A stretch of DNA of 64,000 nt, from the NCBI GenBank assembly GCA_934547065.1, contig CAKTEF010000009.1, forward strand, positions 9,334-73,333, read 5' to 3'. The position numbers were made by a program, and so were the translations under genes. The notes beneath the pieces were generated by a model, which had not been told where the DNA came from, made no database searches, and was given only the letters and a program-made list of their open reading frames with translations. Source of the stretch: an uncultured Faecalibacterium sp. (GTDB lineage: Bacteria > Bacillota > Clostridia > Oscillospirales > Ruminococcaceae). Positions 5,858 to 15,505 of this stretch are shown here, one piece after another (position 1 is the stretch's first letter; every line of letters begins with the position of its first letter).

Positions 5858-7510
5858 ATGATGGACGCTACCAAGTACGCTCCGGGATATTACCCCGTAC
5901 CGGCCGGTTATGACAGCTGGGTGAAAAAGGACCACATTGAAAAGGCACCCGCCTGGTGCAGCGTGGACCTGCGCGACGGCAACCAGGCCCTGATCGTCCC
6001 CATGAGCCTGGAGGAAAAGCTGGAGTTCTTCCGGATGCTGGTCAAGATCGGCTTCAAGGAGATCGAAGTCGGCTTCCCTGCCGCCAGCGACACCGAGTAT
6101 GAGTTCCTGCGCACCCTGATCGAGAAGAACATGATCCCGGAGGATGTCACGGTGCAGGTGCTGACCCAGTGCCGTGACCACATCATCCGCAAGACTTTTG
6201 AGGCCGTCAAGGGTGCCCCCCGCGCGGTGATCCACTTCTATAACTCCACCTCTGTGGCCCAGCGTGAGCAGGTGTTCCATAAGAGCCGCGAGGAGATCAA
6301 GCAGATCGCCACCGACGGCGCAAAGCTGGTCAAGCAGCTCAGCGAGGAGTATGAGGGCAACTTCCTGTTCGAGTACAGCCCCGAAAGCTTTACCGGCACC
6401 GAGGTGGACTACGCCGTGGAGGTGTGCAACGCCGTGTTGGACATCATGCAGCCCACGCCGGACCGCCCCATGATCATCAACCTGCCCGTGACCGTGGAGA
6501 TGAGCATGCCCCACGTTTACGCCAACCAGATCGAGTACTGCGACAAACACCTGAAATACCGCGACAGCGTGATCATCTCCACCCACCCCCACAATGACCG
6601 CGGCACCGGCGTGGCCTGTGCCGAAATGGCCGTGCTGGCCGGTGCCCAGCGCGTGGAATGCTGCCTGTTTGGCAATGGCGAGCGCACCGGCAATGTGGAT
6701 GCCGTGACCCTGGCCATGAACATGTACAGCCACGGCGTGGATCCCAAGCTCGATTTTTCCGATATGCCCGCCATCTGTGCCGCCTACGAGCGCGTGACCC
6801 GGATGCACATTTACGAGCGCACCCCCTATGCCGGTCAGCTGGTGTTTGCGGCGTTCTCCGGCAGCCATCAGGATGCCATCGCCAAGGGCATGGCCTACCG
6901 CAAGGAACGCGGCGAGCACCGCTGGACCTGCCCCTATATCCCCATCGACCCCCACGACATCGGCCGCACCTACGATGCCGATGTCATCCGCATCAACAGC
7001 CAGAGCGGCAAGGGCGGCATCGGCTTTGTGCTGGAGCAGAACTATGGCTACAACCTGCCCCCCAAGATGCGCGAAGATCTGGGCTACAAGGTCAAGAGCG
7101 TTTCCGACCACAGCCACAAGGAGCTGAGCGCCGGTGAGGTGCTGCGCATCTTTGAGGAGAACTTCCTCAACCGCGAAAAGCCCCTGCGCGTCGTCGAAGC
7201 CCACTTTGCCCAGGTGGGCGGTATCACCGCCACCGTCACGCTGGACCTGAACGGCCAGCGCAAGGTGGTCACCTCGGTGGGCAACGGCCGCCTGGATGCC
7301 GTGGCCAACGCCATCCAGAGCGCTACCGGCATGGACTTCCACCTGGAAAGCTACTCCGAGCACAGCCTGGACGAGGGTTCCACCTCCCGCGCCGCTTCCT
7401 ATGTCGGCCTTGCCTGGGGCGACGGCAGCATGACCTGGGGTGCCGGTACGGATACCGATATCATCGTGGCCGGCATCAAGGCGCTGGTGAGCGCCATCAA
7501 TAATAAATAA
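5858..7510 (+). CDS. leuA: 2-isopropylmalate synthase (LeuA2 type)
   Basis: 550 residues. First committed step of leucine synthesis: condenses 2-oxoisovalerate with acetyl-CoA. The N-terminal HMGL-like barrel carries SVDLRDGNQAL and the metal-binding STHPHNDRGTG; the C-terminal LeuA dimer (allosteric, leucine-binding) domain covers the last ~120 residues (VEAHFAQVGGITATVTL). The length and the start YPVPAGYDSWVKKDHIEKAP are those of the LeuA2 subfamily. The start at 5858 has TTTAGGAGGACACGC before it; the ATG at 5861 is an alternative. First gene after the T-box and repeat copy A. Confidence 0.93.
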   Translation: MMDATKYAPGYYPVPAGYDSWVKKDHIEKAPAWCSVDLRDGNQALIVPMSLEEKLEFFRMLVKIGFKEIEVGFPAASDTEYEFLRTLIEKNMIPEDVTVQVLTQCRDHIIRKTFEAVKGAPRAVIHFYNSTSVAQREQVFHKSREEIKQIATDGAKLVKQLSEEYEGNFLFEYSPESFTGTEVDYAVEVCNAVLDIMQPTPDRPMIINLPVTVEMSMPHVYANQIEYCDKHLKYRDSVIISTHPHNDRGTGVACAEMAVLAGAQRVECCLFGNGERTGNVDAVTLAMNMYSHGVDPKLDFSDMPAICAAYERVTRMHIYERTPYAGQLVFAAFSGSHQDAIAKGMAYRKERGEHRWTCPYIPIDPHDIGRTYDADVIRINSQSGKGGIGFVLEQNYGYNLPPKMREDLGYKVKSVSDHSHKELSAGEVLRIFEENFLNREKPLRVVEAHFAQVGGITATVTLDLNGQRKVVTSVGNGRLDAVANAIQSATGMDFHLESYSEHSLDEGSTSRAASYVGLAWGDGSMTWGAGTDTDIIVAGIKALVSAINNK

Positions 7511-7513
7511 AGA

Positions 7514-7645
7514 AACTCCCCCAGTCTGCTTCGCAGACAGCCCCCTCGGAGATGGGGCCCTTGGCAGTGCGGAAAAGCTTCCCGTTTCGCCAGAGGCTCC
7601 CTCCTTGAGGGAGCTGGCACGGCGCAAGCCGTGCCTGAAGGAGTT
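7514..7645 (-). repeat. Palindromic repeat, copy B
   Basis: 132 bp between leuA and leuC, with ends AACTCC/GGAGTT. Its reverse complement follows copy A closely, but the small end hairpins differ in sequence while staying paired (GGCACGGCTTGCGCCGTGCC against CAGATCCTTACGGATCTG). Confidence 0.8.
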
Positions 7646-7674
7646 CTACCAACAGATAAAAGGAGAGTACCACC

Positions 7675-8934
7675 ATGGGAATGACCCTGACACAGAAGAT
7701 CCTTGCCGCACATGCCGGTCTGCCGGAGGTCAAGGCAGGCCAGCTCATCAACGCCAAGCTCGACATCGTGCTGGGCAACGACATCACCACCCCCGTTGCC
7801 ATCAACGAGTTTGAGCGTGCCGGGTTCGACAGCGTGTTCGACAAAGAGCACATTGCCATTGTGCTGGACCACTTTGTGCCCAACAAGGACATCAAGAGTG
7901 CCACCCAGTCCAAGCAGTGCCGCGAGTTTGCCAACAAATACGATATCCTCAACTTCTATGATGTAGGCCAGATGGGCATTGAGCACGCCCTGCTGCCCGA
8001 AAAAGGCATCGTGACGGCAGGCGACTGTGTGATCGGTGCCGACAGCCACACCTGCACCTACGGTGCATTGGGCGCATTTTCCACCGGTGTTGGCTCCACC
8101 GACATGGCCGCCGGTATGGCCACCGGCATGGCCTGGTTCAAGGTGCCGTCGGCCATCAAGTTCGTGCTGAACGGCAAGTTCGGCCCCCGCGTGTCCGGCA
8201 AAGACCTGATCCTGCACATCATCGGCAGGATCGGTGTGGACGGCGCGCTGTACAGATCCATGGAGTTCACCGGCCCGGGCGTGGCCTCCCTGACCATGGA
8301 CGACCGCCTGTGCGTCTGCAACATGGCCATTGAAGCCGGTGCCAAAAACGGCATCTTCCCCGTGGACGATGTGACCCGCAGCTACCTCAAGGGCCGCAGC
8401 CAGCGTGAGCCGGTGTACTACGAAGCCGACCCGGATGCCGAGTACGAAAAGACCATCGAGATCGATCTTTCCGAGCTGGAGCCCACCGTCAGCTACCCCC
8501 ATCTGCCCGAGAACACCCACCCTGCCAGCGAGGGCCGGAACATCAGGATCGACCAGGTCGTGATCGGCAGCTGCACCAATGGCCGCCTGGAGGACATGGA
8601 GGCCGCTTACAACATCCTCAAGGGCAAGCACATCGCCAAGGGCGTGCGCGGCATCATCATCCCCGCCACCATGGCCGTTTATAAGGAGTGCATCCTGCGC
8701 GGCTGGACCACCGCCTTCATCGATGCGGGCTGCATCGTTTCCACCCCCACCTGCGGCCCCTGCCTGGGCGGCTACATGGGCATCCTGGCTGAGGGCGAGC
8801 GCTGTGTTTCCACTACCAACCGCAACTTTGTGGGCCGCATGGGCCATGTCAAGAGCGAGGTCTACCTCGCTTCTCCCGCCACTGCCGCCGCCAGCGCACT
8901 GACCGGCTGCATCACCGACCCCCGCACGGTCTGA
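7675..8934 (+). CDS. leuC: 3-isopropylmalate dehydratase large subunit
   Basis: 419 residues. With LeuD it isomerises 2- to 3-isopropylmalate. Aconitase fold with the [4Fe-4S] ligands Cys 300 (GSCTNGR) and Cys 360/Cys 363 (TCGPCLGG). The length fits the short bacterial/archaeal LeuC form rather than the ~466-residue E. coli form. Start ATG 7675 follows AAAAGGAGAGTACCACC. leuD begins 18 nt after the stop. Confidence 0.93.
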   Translation: MGMTLTQKILAAHAGLPEVKAGQLINAKLDIVLGNDITTPVAINEFERAGFDSVFDKEHIAIVLDHFVPNKDIKSATQSKQCREFANKYDILNFYDVGQMGIEHALLPEKGIVTAGDCVIGADSHTCTYGALGAFSTGVGSTDMAAGMATGMAWFKVPSAIKFVLNGKFGPRVSGKDLILHIIGRIGVDGALYRSMEFTGPGVASLTMDDRLCVCNMAIEAGAKNGIFPVDDVTRSYLKGRSQREPVYYEADPDAEYEKTIEIDLSELEPTVSYPHLPENTHPASEGRNIRIDQVVIGSCTNGRLEDMEAAYNILKGKHIAKGVRGIIIPATMAVYKECILRGWTTAFIDAGCIVSTPTCGPCLGGYMGILAEGERCVSTTNRNFVGRMGHVKSEVYLASPATAAASALTGCITDPRTV

Positions 8935-8952
8935 TCGGAAAGGAGCACAACA

Positions 8953-9441
8953 ATGAACGCAAAAGGTTCTGTTTTCAAATACCCGGACAACGTGGATACC
9001 GATGTCATCATCCCGGCCCGCCACCTGAACACGCAGGACGCCAAAGAGCTGGCCAGCCACTGCATGGAGGACATCGACAAGGATTTTGTCAAGAACGTCC
9101 GGGACGGTGACATCATGGTGGGCGGCTGGAACTTCGGCTGCGGCTCCTCCCGTGAGCACGCCCCGCTGTGCATCAAGACCGCCGGCATCTCGGTGGTCAT
9201 TGCCAAGAGCTTTGCCCGCATTTTCTACCGCAACAGCATCAACATCGGCCTGCCCATCATGGAGTGCCCGGAGGCCGTGGATGCCATCCGCGCAGGCGAC
9301 ACCGTCAGCGTGGATTTTGACACCGGCGTGATCACCGACGGGACCACCGGCCAGACGTTCCAGGCCGAGCCGTTCCCACCGTTCATCCAGAAGATCATTG
9401 CCGATGGCGGGCTGATGAAGTCGCTGACGAAGAAAGATTAA
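8953..9441 (+). CDS. leuD: 3-isopropylmalate dehydratase small subunit
   Basis: 162 residues, partner of LeuC, with the swivel-domain substrate loop [12 protein letters not shown] around residues 59-70 and the start [20 protein letters not shown] typical of the short LeuD form. GGAAAGGAGC lies ahead of the ATG. Followed by repeat copy C. Confidence 0.93.
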   Translation: MNAKGSVFKYPDNVDTDVIIPARHLNTQDAKELASHCMEDIDKDFVKNVRDGDIMVGGWNFGCGSSREHAPLCIKTAGISVVIAKSFARIFYRNSINIGLPIMECPEAVDAIRAGDTVSVDFDTGVITDGTTGQTFQAEPFPPFIQKIIADGGLMKSLTKKD

Positions 9442-9452
9442 CCTTTCCTCCC

Positions 9453-9587
9453 TACAACCTCTCAGTCAATGCTTCGCATTGCCAGCTCCCCTAGTAGGGG
9501 AGCCCTTGGCAGTCCCTGCGAAGTTTCTGGTTTCGCCAGAGTCTCCCCTACTAGGGGAGATGTCGCGTCAGCGACAGAGAGGTTGTA
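9453..9587. repeat. Palindromic repeat, copy C
   Basis: 135 bp between leuD and leuB, ends TACAACCTCTC/GAGAGGTTGTA. Arms contain CAATGCTTCGCATTG, then GCCAGCTCCCCTAGTAGGGGAGCC, and mirror images of these. Diverged from A/B in sequence but identical in plan. Confidence 0.75.
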
Positions 9588-9620
9588 CAAAGGCGAACCT
9601 GACAATAGAAGGAGAACTTC

Positions 9621-10694
9621 ATGGAAAAAAACATTGCTGTCATCTGGGGCGACTGCTCCAGCCCGGAGATCGTCCGGCAGACCATCCGTGTGCTTGACAA
9701 GGTGGCCGAAAAATACGGCCACACGTTCCACTACACCGACGCTGCCATGGGCGGCGAAGCCATTGACAAATACGGCGACCCCCTGCCTCAGCACGAGCTG
9801 GACAAGTGCCTGGCCGCCGACAGCGTGCTGCTGGGTGCCGTGGGCGGCCCCAAGTGGGAGGGCCTGCCCGGTGAGCAGCGCCCGGAAAAGGGCCTGCTGC
9901 GCCTGCGTGCGGGCATGGGCCTGTACTCCAACAACCGCCCGGCAAAAATTTGGCCCCAGCTGGCCCCGGCCAGCCCCCTGAAGCCGGAGATCGTGGCCCA
10001 GGGCATCGACTTTATCATCGTGCGTGAACTGATCGGCGGCGTGTACTTTGGCAGCCACGAGACGCACACGCTGGAAAACGGCGAGAAGCAGGCCATCGAC
10101 TCCATGCCCTACTCCGAGCACGAGATCGAGCGCATCGGCCGCATCGGTTTTGAAACGGCCCGCAAGCGCCGCAAAAAGCTCTGCTGTGTGGACAAGGCAA
10201 ATGTTCTGGACACCAGCCGCCTGTGGAGAAGCGTGATGCACCGCCTGCAGGCTGAGTACCCGGATGTGGAGTACAGTGAGATGTTCGTGGACAACTGCGC
10301 CATGCAGATCGTCAAGAACCCCGCCCAATTCGATGTGATCGTCACCGAGAACATGTTCGGCGATATCCTCTCGGACGAGGCTTCCATGATCACCGGTTCC
10401 ATCGGCATGATCCCGTCCTCCTCCCTGGGCGACGGCACCCGCGGCCTGTATGAGCCCATCCACGGCTCGGCCCCCGACATTGCAGGCAAGGACATCGTGA
10501 ACCCCACGGCCTGCATCCTGTCCGCCGCCATGATGCTGCGCTACTCCTTTGGCATGGCCGAAGAAGCCGATGCCATTGAGGACGCCGTAAACAAGGTGCT
10601 GGACAAGGGCCTGCGCACCGCCGACAACATGAGCGAGGGCTGCACCTGCCTGGGCTGCACCGCCATGGGCGATGCCATCCTCGCGGAGATGTAA
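9621..10694 (+). CDS. leuB: 3-isopropylmalate dehydrogenase
   Basis: 357 residues. NAD-dependent oxidative decarboxylation of 3-isopropylmalate. Typical parts: LLGAVGGPKWEG near residue 74, the catalytic/metal segment VTENMFGDILSDEASMITGS, and the NAD loop HGSAPDIAGKDIVNP. Start after AGAAGGAGAACTTC. Last gene of the leu operon; a terminator follows 48 nt after the stop. Confidence 0.93.
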   Translation: MEKNIAVIWGDCSSPEIVRQTIRVLDKVAEKYGHTFHYTDAAMGGEAIDKYGDPLPQHELDKCLAADSVLLGAVGGPKWEGLPGEQRPEKGLLRLRAGMGLYSNNRPAKIWPQLAPASPLKPEIVAQGIDFIIVRELIGGVYFGSHETHTLENGEKQAIDSMPYSEHEIERIGRIGFETARKRRKKLCCVDKANVLDTSRLWRSVMHRLQAEYPDVEYSEMFVDNCAMQIVKNPAQFDVIVTENMFGDILSDEASMITGSIGMIPSSSLGDGTRGLYEPIHGSAPDIAGKDIVNPTACILSAAMMLRYSFGMAEEADAIEDAVNKVLDKGLRTADNMSEGCTCLGCTAMGDAILAEM

Positions 10695-10741
10695 GTTTAC
10701 CGGAACGCAATAGGATCAATAGGATCAAGTGGTAATCCCCC

Positions 10742-10776
10742 GCCGCTGTTCGCTGTTTGGTGAATGGCGGCTTTTT
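10742..10776 (+). terminator. leu operon terminator
   Basis: GCCGC (10742-10746) with GCGGC (10767-10771), extended by an inner TTC/GAA, then TTTTT. Confidence 0.65.
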
Positions 10777-10862
10777 AGATGTAGGTTTGTCGAAATTTAT
10801 GTTATGCTGTAACCAATGTCAGCAAATTCCGCTTTCCGCCTTAAAGTGTGAAATAGATTCAT

Positions 10863-10891
10863 TTGACAAATCAATTTATGTAAACTATACT
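10863..10891 (+). promoter_or_regulatory. ilvA promoter
   Basis: TTGACA, 17 nt, TATACT. The leader to the ATG at 10965 is about 67 nt, with no attenuator visible. Confidence 0.8.
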
Positions 10892-10964
10892 AAATCCTGT
10901 CTTTCACAATAAAAACAGCCCGTGTGCCGGGATGGATCAACAGAGATAGGATGGGAAAAACGAT

Positions 10965-12170
10965 ATGCTGACACTGGATAAGATCTACCACGCCGCCTTT
11001 GTCCTCAAAGATGTTGCCCGCAAGACCGACCTGATCGAGGCCCCCAAGCTCTCCAAGGACTGCCACATCTACCTCAAGACCGAGAACCTGCAGGTGACCG
11101 GCAGCTTCAAGGTGCGCGGCGCTTATTATAAGATCAGCCAGCTTTCCAAGGAGGAGAGCGAAAAGGGTGTGATCGCCTGCTCCGCCGGCAACCACGCCCA
11201 GGGCGTTGCCCTGGCTGCCACCCGCCGAGGCATCAAGAGCATCGTCTGTATGCCGGACGGTGCCCCCATCATGAAAGTGGAAAACACCAAAAGCCTGGGC
11301 GCTGAGGTCTGCCTTGTGCCCGGCACCTACGATGATGCCCACGACAAGGCCGTGGAGCTGCAGGCCGAGACCGGCATGACGTTCATCCACCCCTACGACG
11401 ACGAGCAGGTGATCGCAGGCCAGGGCACCATCGGCCTGGAAATTCTGGACCAGCTGCCCGATCTGGATGCCGTGATCGTGCCCGTGGGCGGCGGCGGCCT
11501 GATCTCCGGTGTCGCTTTTGCCATCAAGAGCCTGAAGCCGACCGTCAAGGTCTACGGTGTCCAGGCCGAGGGTGCCCCCAGCATGTACCGCAGCCTGCAT
11601 GAGCACAAATACCAGACCCTGAGCGCCGTTTCCACCTTTGCGGACGGCATCCAGGTCAAGACCCCCGGCGAGCTGACCTACAAGCTGTGCGAGGACTATG
11701 TGGACGATATCGTGACCGTGAGCGAGGACGAGACAGCCGCCGCCATCCTCTCGCTGATGGAGAATCAAAAGCTGGTGGCCGAGGGGGCCGGTGCAGTCCC
11801 TGTGGCCGCCGCCCTGTTCCACAAGCTGCCCATTGAGGGCAAAAAGGTGGTCTGCCTGGTCTCCGGCGGCAACATTGATGTGAACATCCTCAACCGCGTG
11901 ATCACCCGCGGCCTGGTCATGAGCGGCCGCAAGGCAAACCTGACCATCGCTTTGGAGGACAAGCCCGGTCAGTTGGAAAAGGTGGCCGCCATCGTCTCCC
12001 GCTGCGGCAGCAATGTCGTCTCGGTGCTGCACGACGGCTCCGACCCCAACATGCCCATTTCCAGCTGCTTCCTCAAGCTGGCATTGGAGACCCGCGACCA
12101 TGCCCAGATCGAGCAGATCCGCCAGGAACTGACCCGGGAGGGCTTCCAGCTGGTGGCCGAGCGCGTCTGA
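10965..12170 (+). CDS. ilvA: Threonine ammonia-lyase (threonine dehydratase) with ACT domain
   Basis: 401 residues. PLP enzyme making 2-oxobutanoate from threonine, the entry to isoleucine. PLP lysine is Lys 49 in GSFKVRGAYY; the phosphate-binding loop is SAGNHAQG near residue 75; GGGGLISG lies near 177. A C-terminal ACT-like domain (from about residue 325, LTIALEDKPGQLEKVAAIV) suggests allosteric control. The 401-residue length is the medium form, shorter than E. coli IlvA. Placement between the leu and ilv blocks supports a biosynthetic role; a catabolic role cannot be excluded. The Shine-Dalgarno GGATGGG is only fair. Confidence 0.9.
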   Translation: MLTLDKIYHAAFVLKDVARKTDLIEAPKLSKDCHIYLKTENLQVTGSFKVRGAYYKISQLSKEESEKGVIACSAGNHAQGVALAATRRGIKSIVCMPDGAPIMKVENTKSLGAEVCLVPGTYDDAHDKAVELQAETGMTFIHPYDDEQVIAGQGTIGLEILDQLPDLDAVIVPVGGGGLISGVAFAIKSLKPTVKVYGVQAEGAPSMYRSLHEHKYQTLSAVSTFADGIQVKTPGELTYKLCEDYVDDIVTVSEDETAAAILSLMENQKLVAEGAGAVPVAAALFHKLPIEGKKVVCLVSGGNIDVNILNRVITRGLVMSGRKANLTIALEDKPGQLEKVAAIVSRCGSNVVSVLHDGSDPNMPISSCFLKLALETRDHAQIEQIRQELTREGFQLVAERV

Positions 12171-12223
12171 TGTTCCGGCTCCCCCATCCGCCGCCTGCTG
12201 CGGCAGTTTTCTTTCAAAACAGC

Positions 12224-12263
12224 AAAACGCGCTGTGCAGTCATTCCGCTGCACAGCGCGTTTT
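12224..12263. terminator. Bidirectional terminator between ilvA and the DUF815 gene
   Basis: 16-bp stem AAAACGCGCTGTGCAG (12224-12239) with 12248-12263, poly-A/poly-T at both ends. Confidence 0.85.
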
Positions 12264-12294
12264 CTCGTATCAATAAAAACCGAAAAATCAAAAA

Positions 12295-13503
12295 TTATTT
12301 CTGCACGCCGCTCTCGCACTGCTCAATGAACTGCTTGGCCACGCGGGGGCTGCGGCCGCCGGCGCGGATGGCAAAGGCCTCGGCCTTGACCATGAGCTGA
12401 TCCAGCGGCATCTGAATGTCGTGCTGCCGGGCCAGCTCGGTGAGGATCGCCTCAAAGCGGGCTTTTTCCGGCCGCTGGAACGTCACCGTCAGGCCGAACC
12501 GGGCCGAAAGGCTCATCAGCTCCTGCCGGGTGTCGGCTTCGTGGATGTCGTCGCCGCTGCGGTCGGTCAGCGTTTCCTTGATGAGGTGGCGGCGGTTGGA
12601 GGTTGCGTACACCGCAATGTTCCGGGCCCGGCCGCCTACGCTGCCCTCCAGAATGGCCTTGAGGGCAGCAAAGTTGTCATCGTTGGACGAAAAGCTCAGA
12701 TCGTCGATGAACAGGATGAACTTCAAAGGATTGGCCGCCAGCTTGTCCATCAGGTCCGGGATCTGGTAGAGCTGGTTCTTTTTCACCTCCACCAGCCGCA
12801 GACCGTCGGCGGCATACTCATTGGCAATGGCCTTGACCGTGCTGGATTTGCCCGTACCGGCATCGCCGTACAGCAGCACATTGTTGGCGGGGGTTCCGGC
12901 CAGCAGAGCGCGGGTGTTGGCGATCACCTTTTCCCGCTCTTTTTCATAGCCCGGCAGCTCCGTGAGCTTTTGCGGATCAGGGTAGCGCACCGGCACAAGC
13001 CGGCCGTTTTCCACGGTAAAGACATGATGCTTGGCAAACATGCCGTAGCCTTTCTTTCCGGCCTCCCGCATCCGCTGGGCATAGGCCTCCGGCAGGTCCA
13101 CGGCAGAAGTCTCCCACCGGGGCAGGAACGCCAGTTCCCGGCTCTGGCGGCCGGCGGCTTCCAGCAGTGCATCCAGCGTCAGGCCGCACAGTGCCTGCAA
13201 AAACCGCAGCTCGCTGTCCAGGGCCTGTTCCAGCACCGGGGTGCTCTTGCCCGCCACAGCCTGCCGCACACAGACCGTTTCCGTTTCCAGCACAGCCGCC
13301 GAAAGATAGCTGCCCCAGTTGGTGGTGCGCTCAAACAGGGCGCTCTCAAACCGGGCCGCAGCATCGCACACGGCGCTGGCGGCACACTCGCTTTCCGCCA
13401 TCCGGTCGGTCAGGTCCATCAGCCGGGCCACCACCGGGTCCTTCAGCAGAGCGCGGAAGATCACAAGCCCGTGCAGCCGGGCGTTCCATTCTTGCAGTTT
13501 CAT
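12295..13503 (-). CDS. DUF815-family AAA+ ATPase
   Basis: 402 residues. Helical N-terminal region (~1-150), then an ATPase with Walker A GDAGTGKSS at 213-221, Walker B FILFIDDLSF at about 262-271 and the sensor segment YATSNRRHLIKET. This order is that of DUF815 proteins (YifB/DnaC-like fold), common in Clostridia with no settled function. The clear start at 13503 is ATG; the upstream context GGAGTAGAGG gives a usable site. It lies on the opposite strand between ilvA and ilvB with its own promoter, so it is probably unrelated to them. Confidence 0.8.
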   Translation of the reverse strand: MKLQEWNARLHGLVIFRALLKDPVVARLMDLTDRMAESECAASAVCDAAARFESALFERTTNWGSYLSAAVLETETVCVRQAVAGKSTPVLEQALDSELRFLQALCGLTLDALLEAAGRQSRELAFLPRWETSAVDLPEAYAQRMREAGKKGYGMFAKHHVFTVENGRLVPVRYPDPQKLTELPGYEKEREKVIANTRALLAGTPANNVLLYGDAGTGKSSTVKAIANEYAADGLRLVEVKKNQLYQIPDLMDKLAANPLKFILFIDDLSFSSNDDNFAALKAILEGSVGGRARNIAVYATSNRRHLIKETLTDRSGDDIHEADTRQELMSLSARFGLTVTFQRPEKARFEAILTELARQHDIQMPLDQLMVKAEAFAIRAGGRSPRVAKQFIEQCESGVQK

Positions 13504-13616
13504 CCTCTACTCCTTTTTTCCAAACGGACACCGCAGCCCAAAAGCCCCGCTTCCGGGCAGCCAGCGCCCCTGTCTTTTCACACTGCCCCGCCGTTTTTGT
13601 AAGCCGGGTGGATTTG

Positions 13617-13645
13617 ATTATACACTCGAAAAAGGTCCGGTTCAA
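13617..13645 (-). promoter_or_regulatory. Promoter of the DUF815 gene
   Basis: Minus strand TTGAAC, 17 nt, TATAAT. Confidence 0.6.
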
Positions 13646-13698
13646 GGGTGTGTTTAATTATCTTCATCTTTCCGGTGATTCACTTTACAAAACGTCGA

Positions 13699-13726
13699 TT
13701 GACAACGGCCCGATTTATAGTATAAT
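13699..13726 (+). promoter_or_regulatory. ilvBNCD promoter
   Basis: TTGACA, 16 nt, TATAAT. The ~95-nt leader shows neither a T-box nor a terminator, unlike the leu operon. Confidence 0.75.
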
Positions 13727-13828
13727 TGACCCAACGTTCAAAATGGATCAGTTGACACGAAAAGTGACGTGTCTGAGGGATTTTTTCAAAAAGGGTAAGA
13801 CGAGAAATAGGAACAGGAGCAAATCACC

Positions 13829-15493
13829 ATGCAGTTAAATGGTTCTCAGATTTTTGTTGAGGTCCTCTGCGAGCAGGGGGTGGATACCATTTTCGGCTAT
13901 CCCGGCGGCGCAGTGCTGAACCTTTACGATGAGCTGTACAAAAATTCAGACCGCATCCACCACATTCTGACGGCGCACGAACAGGGCGCTTCCCACGCAG
14001 CCGACGGCTATGCCCGCGCGACCGGCCGCACCGGTGTGGTGCTGGCCACCAGCGGCCCGGGTGCCACCAACCTGGTCACCGGCATCGCCACCGCTTACAT
14101 GGACTCGGTGCCCATGGTCGCGTTCACCGGCAACGTTGCCACCCCCGGCCTTGGCAAGGACAGCTTCCAGGAAGCCTACATCGAGGGCATCACAATGCCC
14201 ATCACCAAGCACAATTTCACGGTGCGCCGGGTGGAAGACCTGGCCGACACCATGCGCTCGGCCTTCCGCATTGCACAGAGCGGCCGCAAGGGCCCTGTGC
14301 TGGTGGATATCCCCAAGGACGTGACCGCAGCGGTCTGTGAGTTCACCCCCAAGCAGCCGGAAAAGATCCGCACCGTGACCACCTATGACGCACAGCAGGT
14401 CAAGTGGGCCGCCGACATCATCAACGCGGCCAAGCGCCCGCTGGTCTACTTTGGCGGCGGCGTGCGCAGCGCGGCTTCCTGCCAGCCGCTGCGTGACCTG
14501 ATCCACAAAGCGGAGATCCCGGCCACCTACACCCTGATGGCCGCCGGTGTGGTCCCCTACGGCGACCCGATGAACATTGGCATGATCGGCATGCACGGCT
14601 GCTACACCTCCAACCGGGCCGTGGCGGAATGCGATGTCCTGATCGCACTGGGCACCCGCTTTTCGGACCGTGTGGCCCTGAACCCCAAGACCTTTGCCAA
14701 AAACGCCACCATCATCCAGATCGACATTGACCCCAGCGAGCTGGGCAAGAACGTGGATGTGGATCTTGCCATTTCCGGTGATGTCTCCTATGTGCTGGGC
14801 GGGATGCTCCCCCTCATTGAGGAACAGAAGCACCCCGACTGGATGAAGATGATCCGCGAGTGGCAGGCGCAGGATTACCACCCGGTGTCTGACCCCACCC
14901 GCCTGATGCCCCATCAGGTCATCGGCGAGGTGTGCAGCCAGTGCGGGCCGGAAGCCGTGTATGTCACCGACGTGGGCCAGCACCAGATGTGGGCGGCCCA
15001 GTATATCCGCCACACCAAGAGCCGCGGCTTTATCACCAGCGGCGGCCTGGGCACCATGGGCTTTGGCTACGGTGCCGCCATCGGCGCACAGGTGGCCCTG
15101 GGCCGCAGCCAGCGGGTGGTTATGTTCACGGGCGACGGCTCGTTCCACATGAACCTGAACGAAGCCTGCACGGCTGTCAGCTATGAGCTGCCCATCATCA
15201 CCGTCATCTTCAACAACCAGGTGCTTGGCATGGTCCGCCAGTGGCAGACCGCATTCTATGGCAAGCGCTTCTCCCAGACCGATCCCCACCGCAGGACCGA
15301 TTTTGTCAAGCTGGCCGAGGGCTTTGGCCTGAAAGGCTACCGCTGCCAGAATCTTGCTGAGTTTCAGGCTGCTTTTGCCGACGCACTGAAGCAGAAAGGC
15401 CCTACCTGGATCGAGTGCGTGATCGACAAGGATGAAAAGGTCCTGCCCATGATCCCCGGCGGCGGCGATATCAACGACATCATCATGGAATAA
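13829..15493 (+). CDS. ilvB: Acetolactate synthase large (catalytic) subunit
   Basis: 554 residues. ThDP/FAD enzyme forming acetolactate or acetohydroxybutyrate. The ThDP-activating glutamate is Glu 51 (AHEQGASHAADGYAR); the ThDP-Mg motif starts at GDGSFHMN and ends at NNQVLGM. The FAD/Rossmann middle domain spans about 190-340. The start follows ACAGGAGCAAATCACC. ilvN, its regulatory subunit, starts 12 nt after the stop, which separates it from catabolic acetolactate synthases that lack a small subunit. Confidence 0.95.
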   Translation: MQLNGSQIFVEVLCEQGVDTIFGYPGGAVLNLYDELYKNSDRIHHILTAHEQGASHAADGYARATGRTGVVLATSGPGATNLVTGIATAYMDSVPMVAFTGNVATPGLGKDSFQEAYIEGITMPITKHNFTVRRVEDLADTMRSAFRIAQSGRKGPVLVDIPKDVTAAVCEFTPKQPEKIRTVTTYDAQQVKWAADIINAAKRPLVYFGGGVRSAASCQPLRDLIHKAEIPATYTLMAAGVVPYGDPMNIGMIGMHGCYTSNRAVAECDVLIALGTRFSDRVALNPKTFAKNATIIQIDIDPSELGKNVDVDLAISGDVSYVLGGMLPLIEEQKHPDWMKMIREWQAQDYHPVSDPTRLMPHQVIGEVCSQCGPEAVYVTDVGQHQMWAAQYIRHTKSRGFITSGGLGTMGFGYGAAIGAQVALGRSQRVVMFTGDGSFHMNLNEACTAVSYELPIITVIFNNQVLGMVRQWQTAFYGKRFSQTDPHRRTDFVKLAEGFGLKGYRCQNLAEFQAAFADALKQKGPTWIECVIDKDEKVLPMIPGGGDINDIIME

Positions 15494-15505
15494 GGAGGAC
15501 GCACC

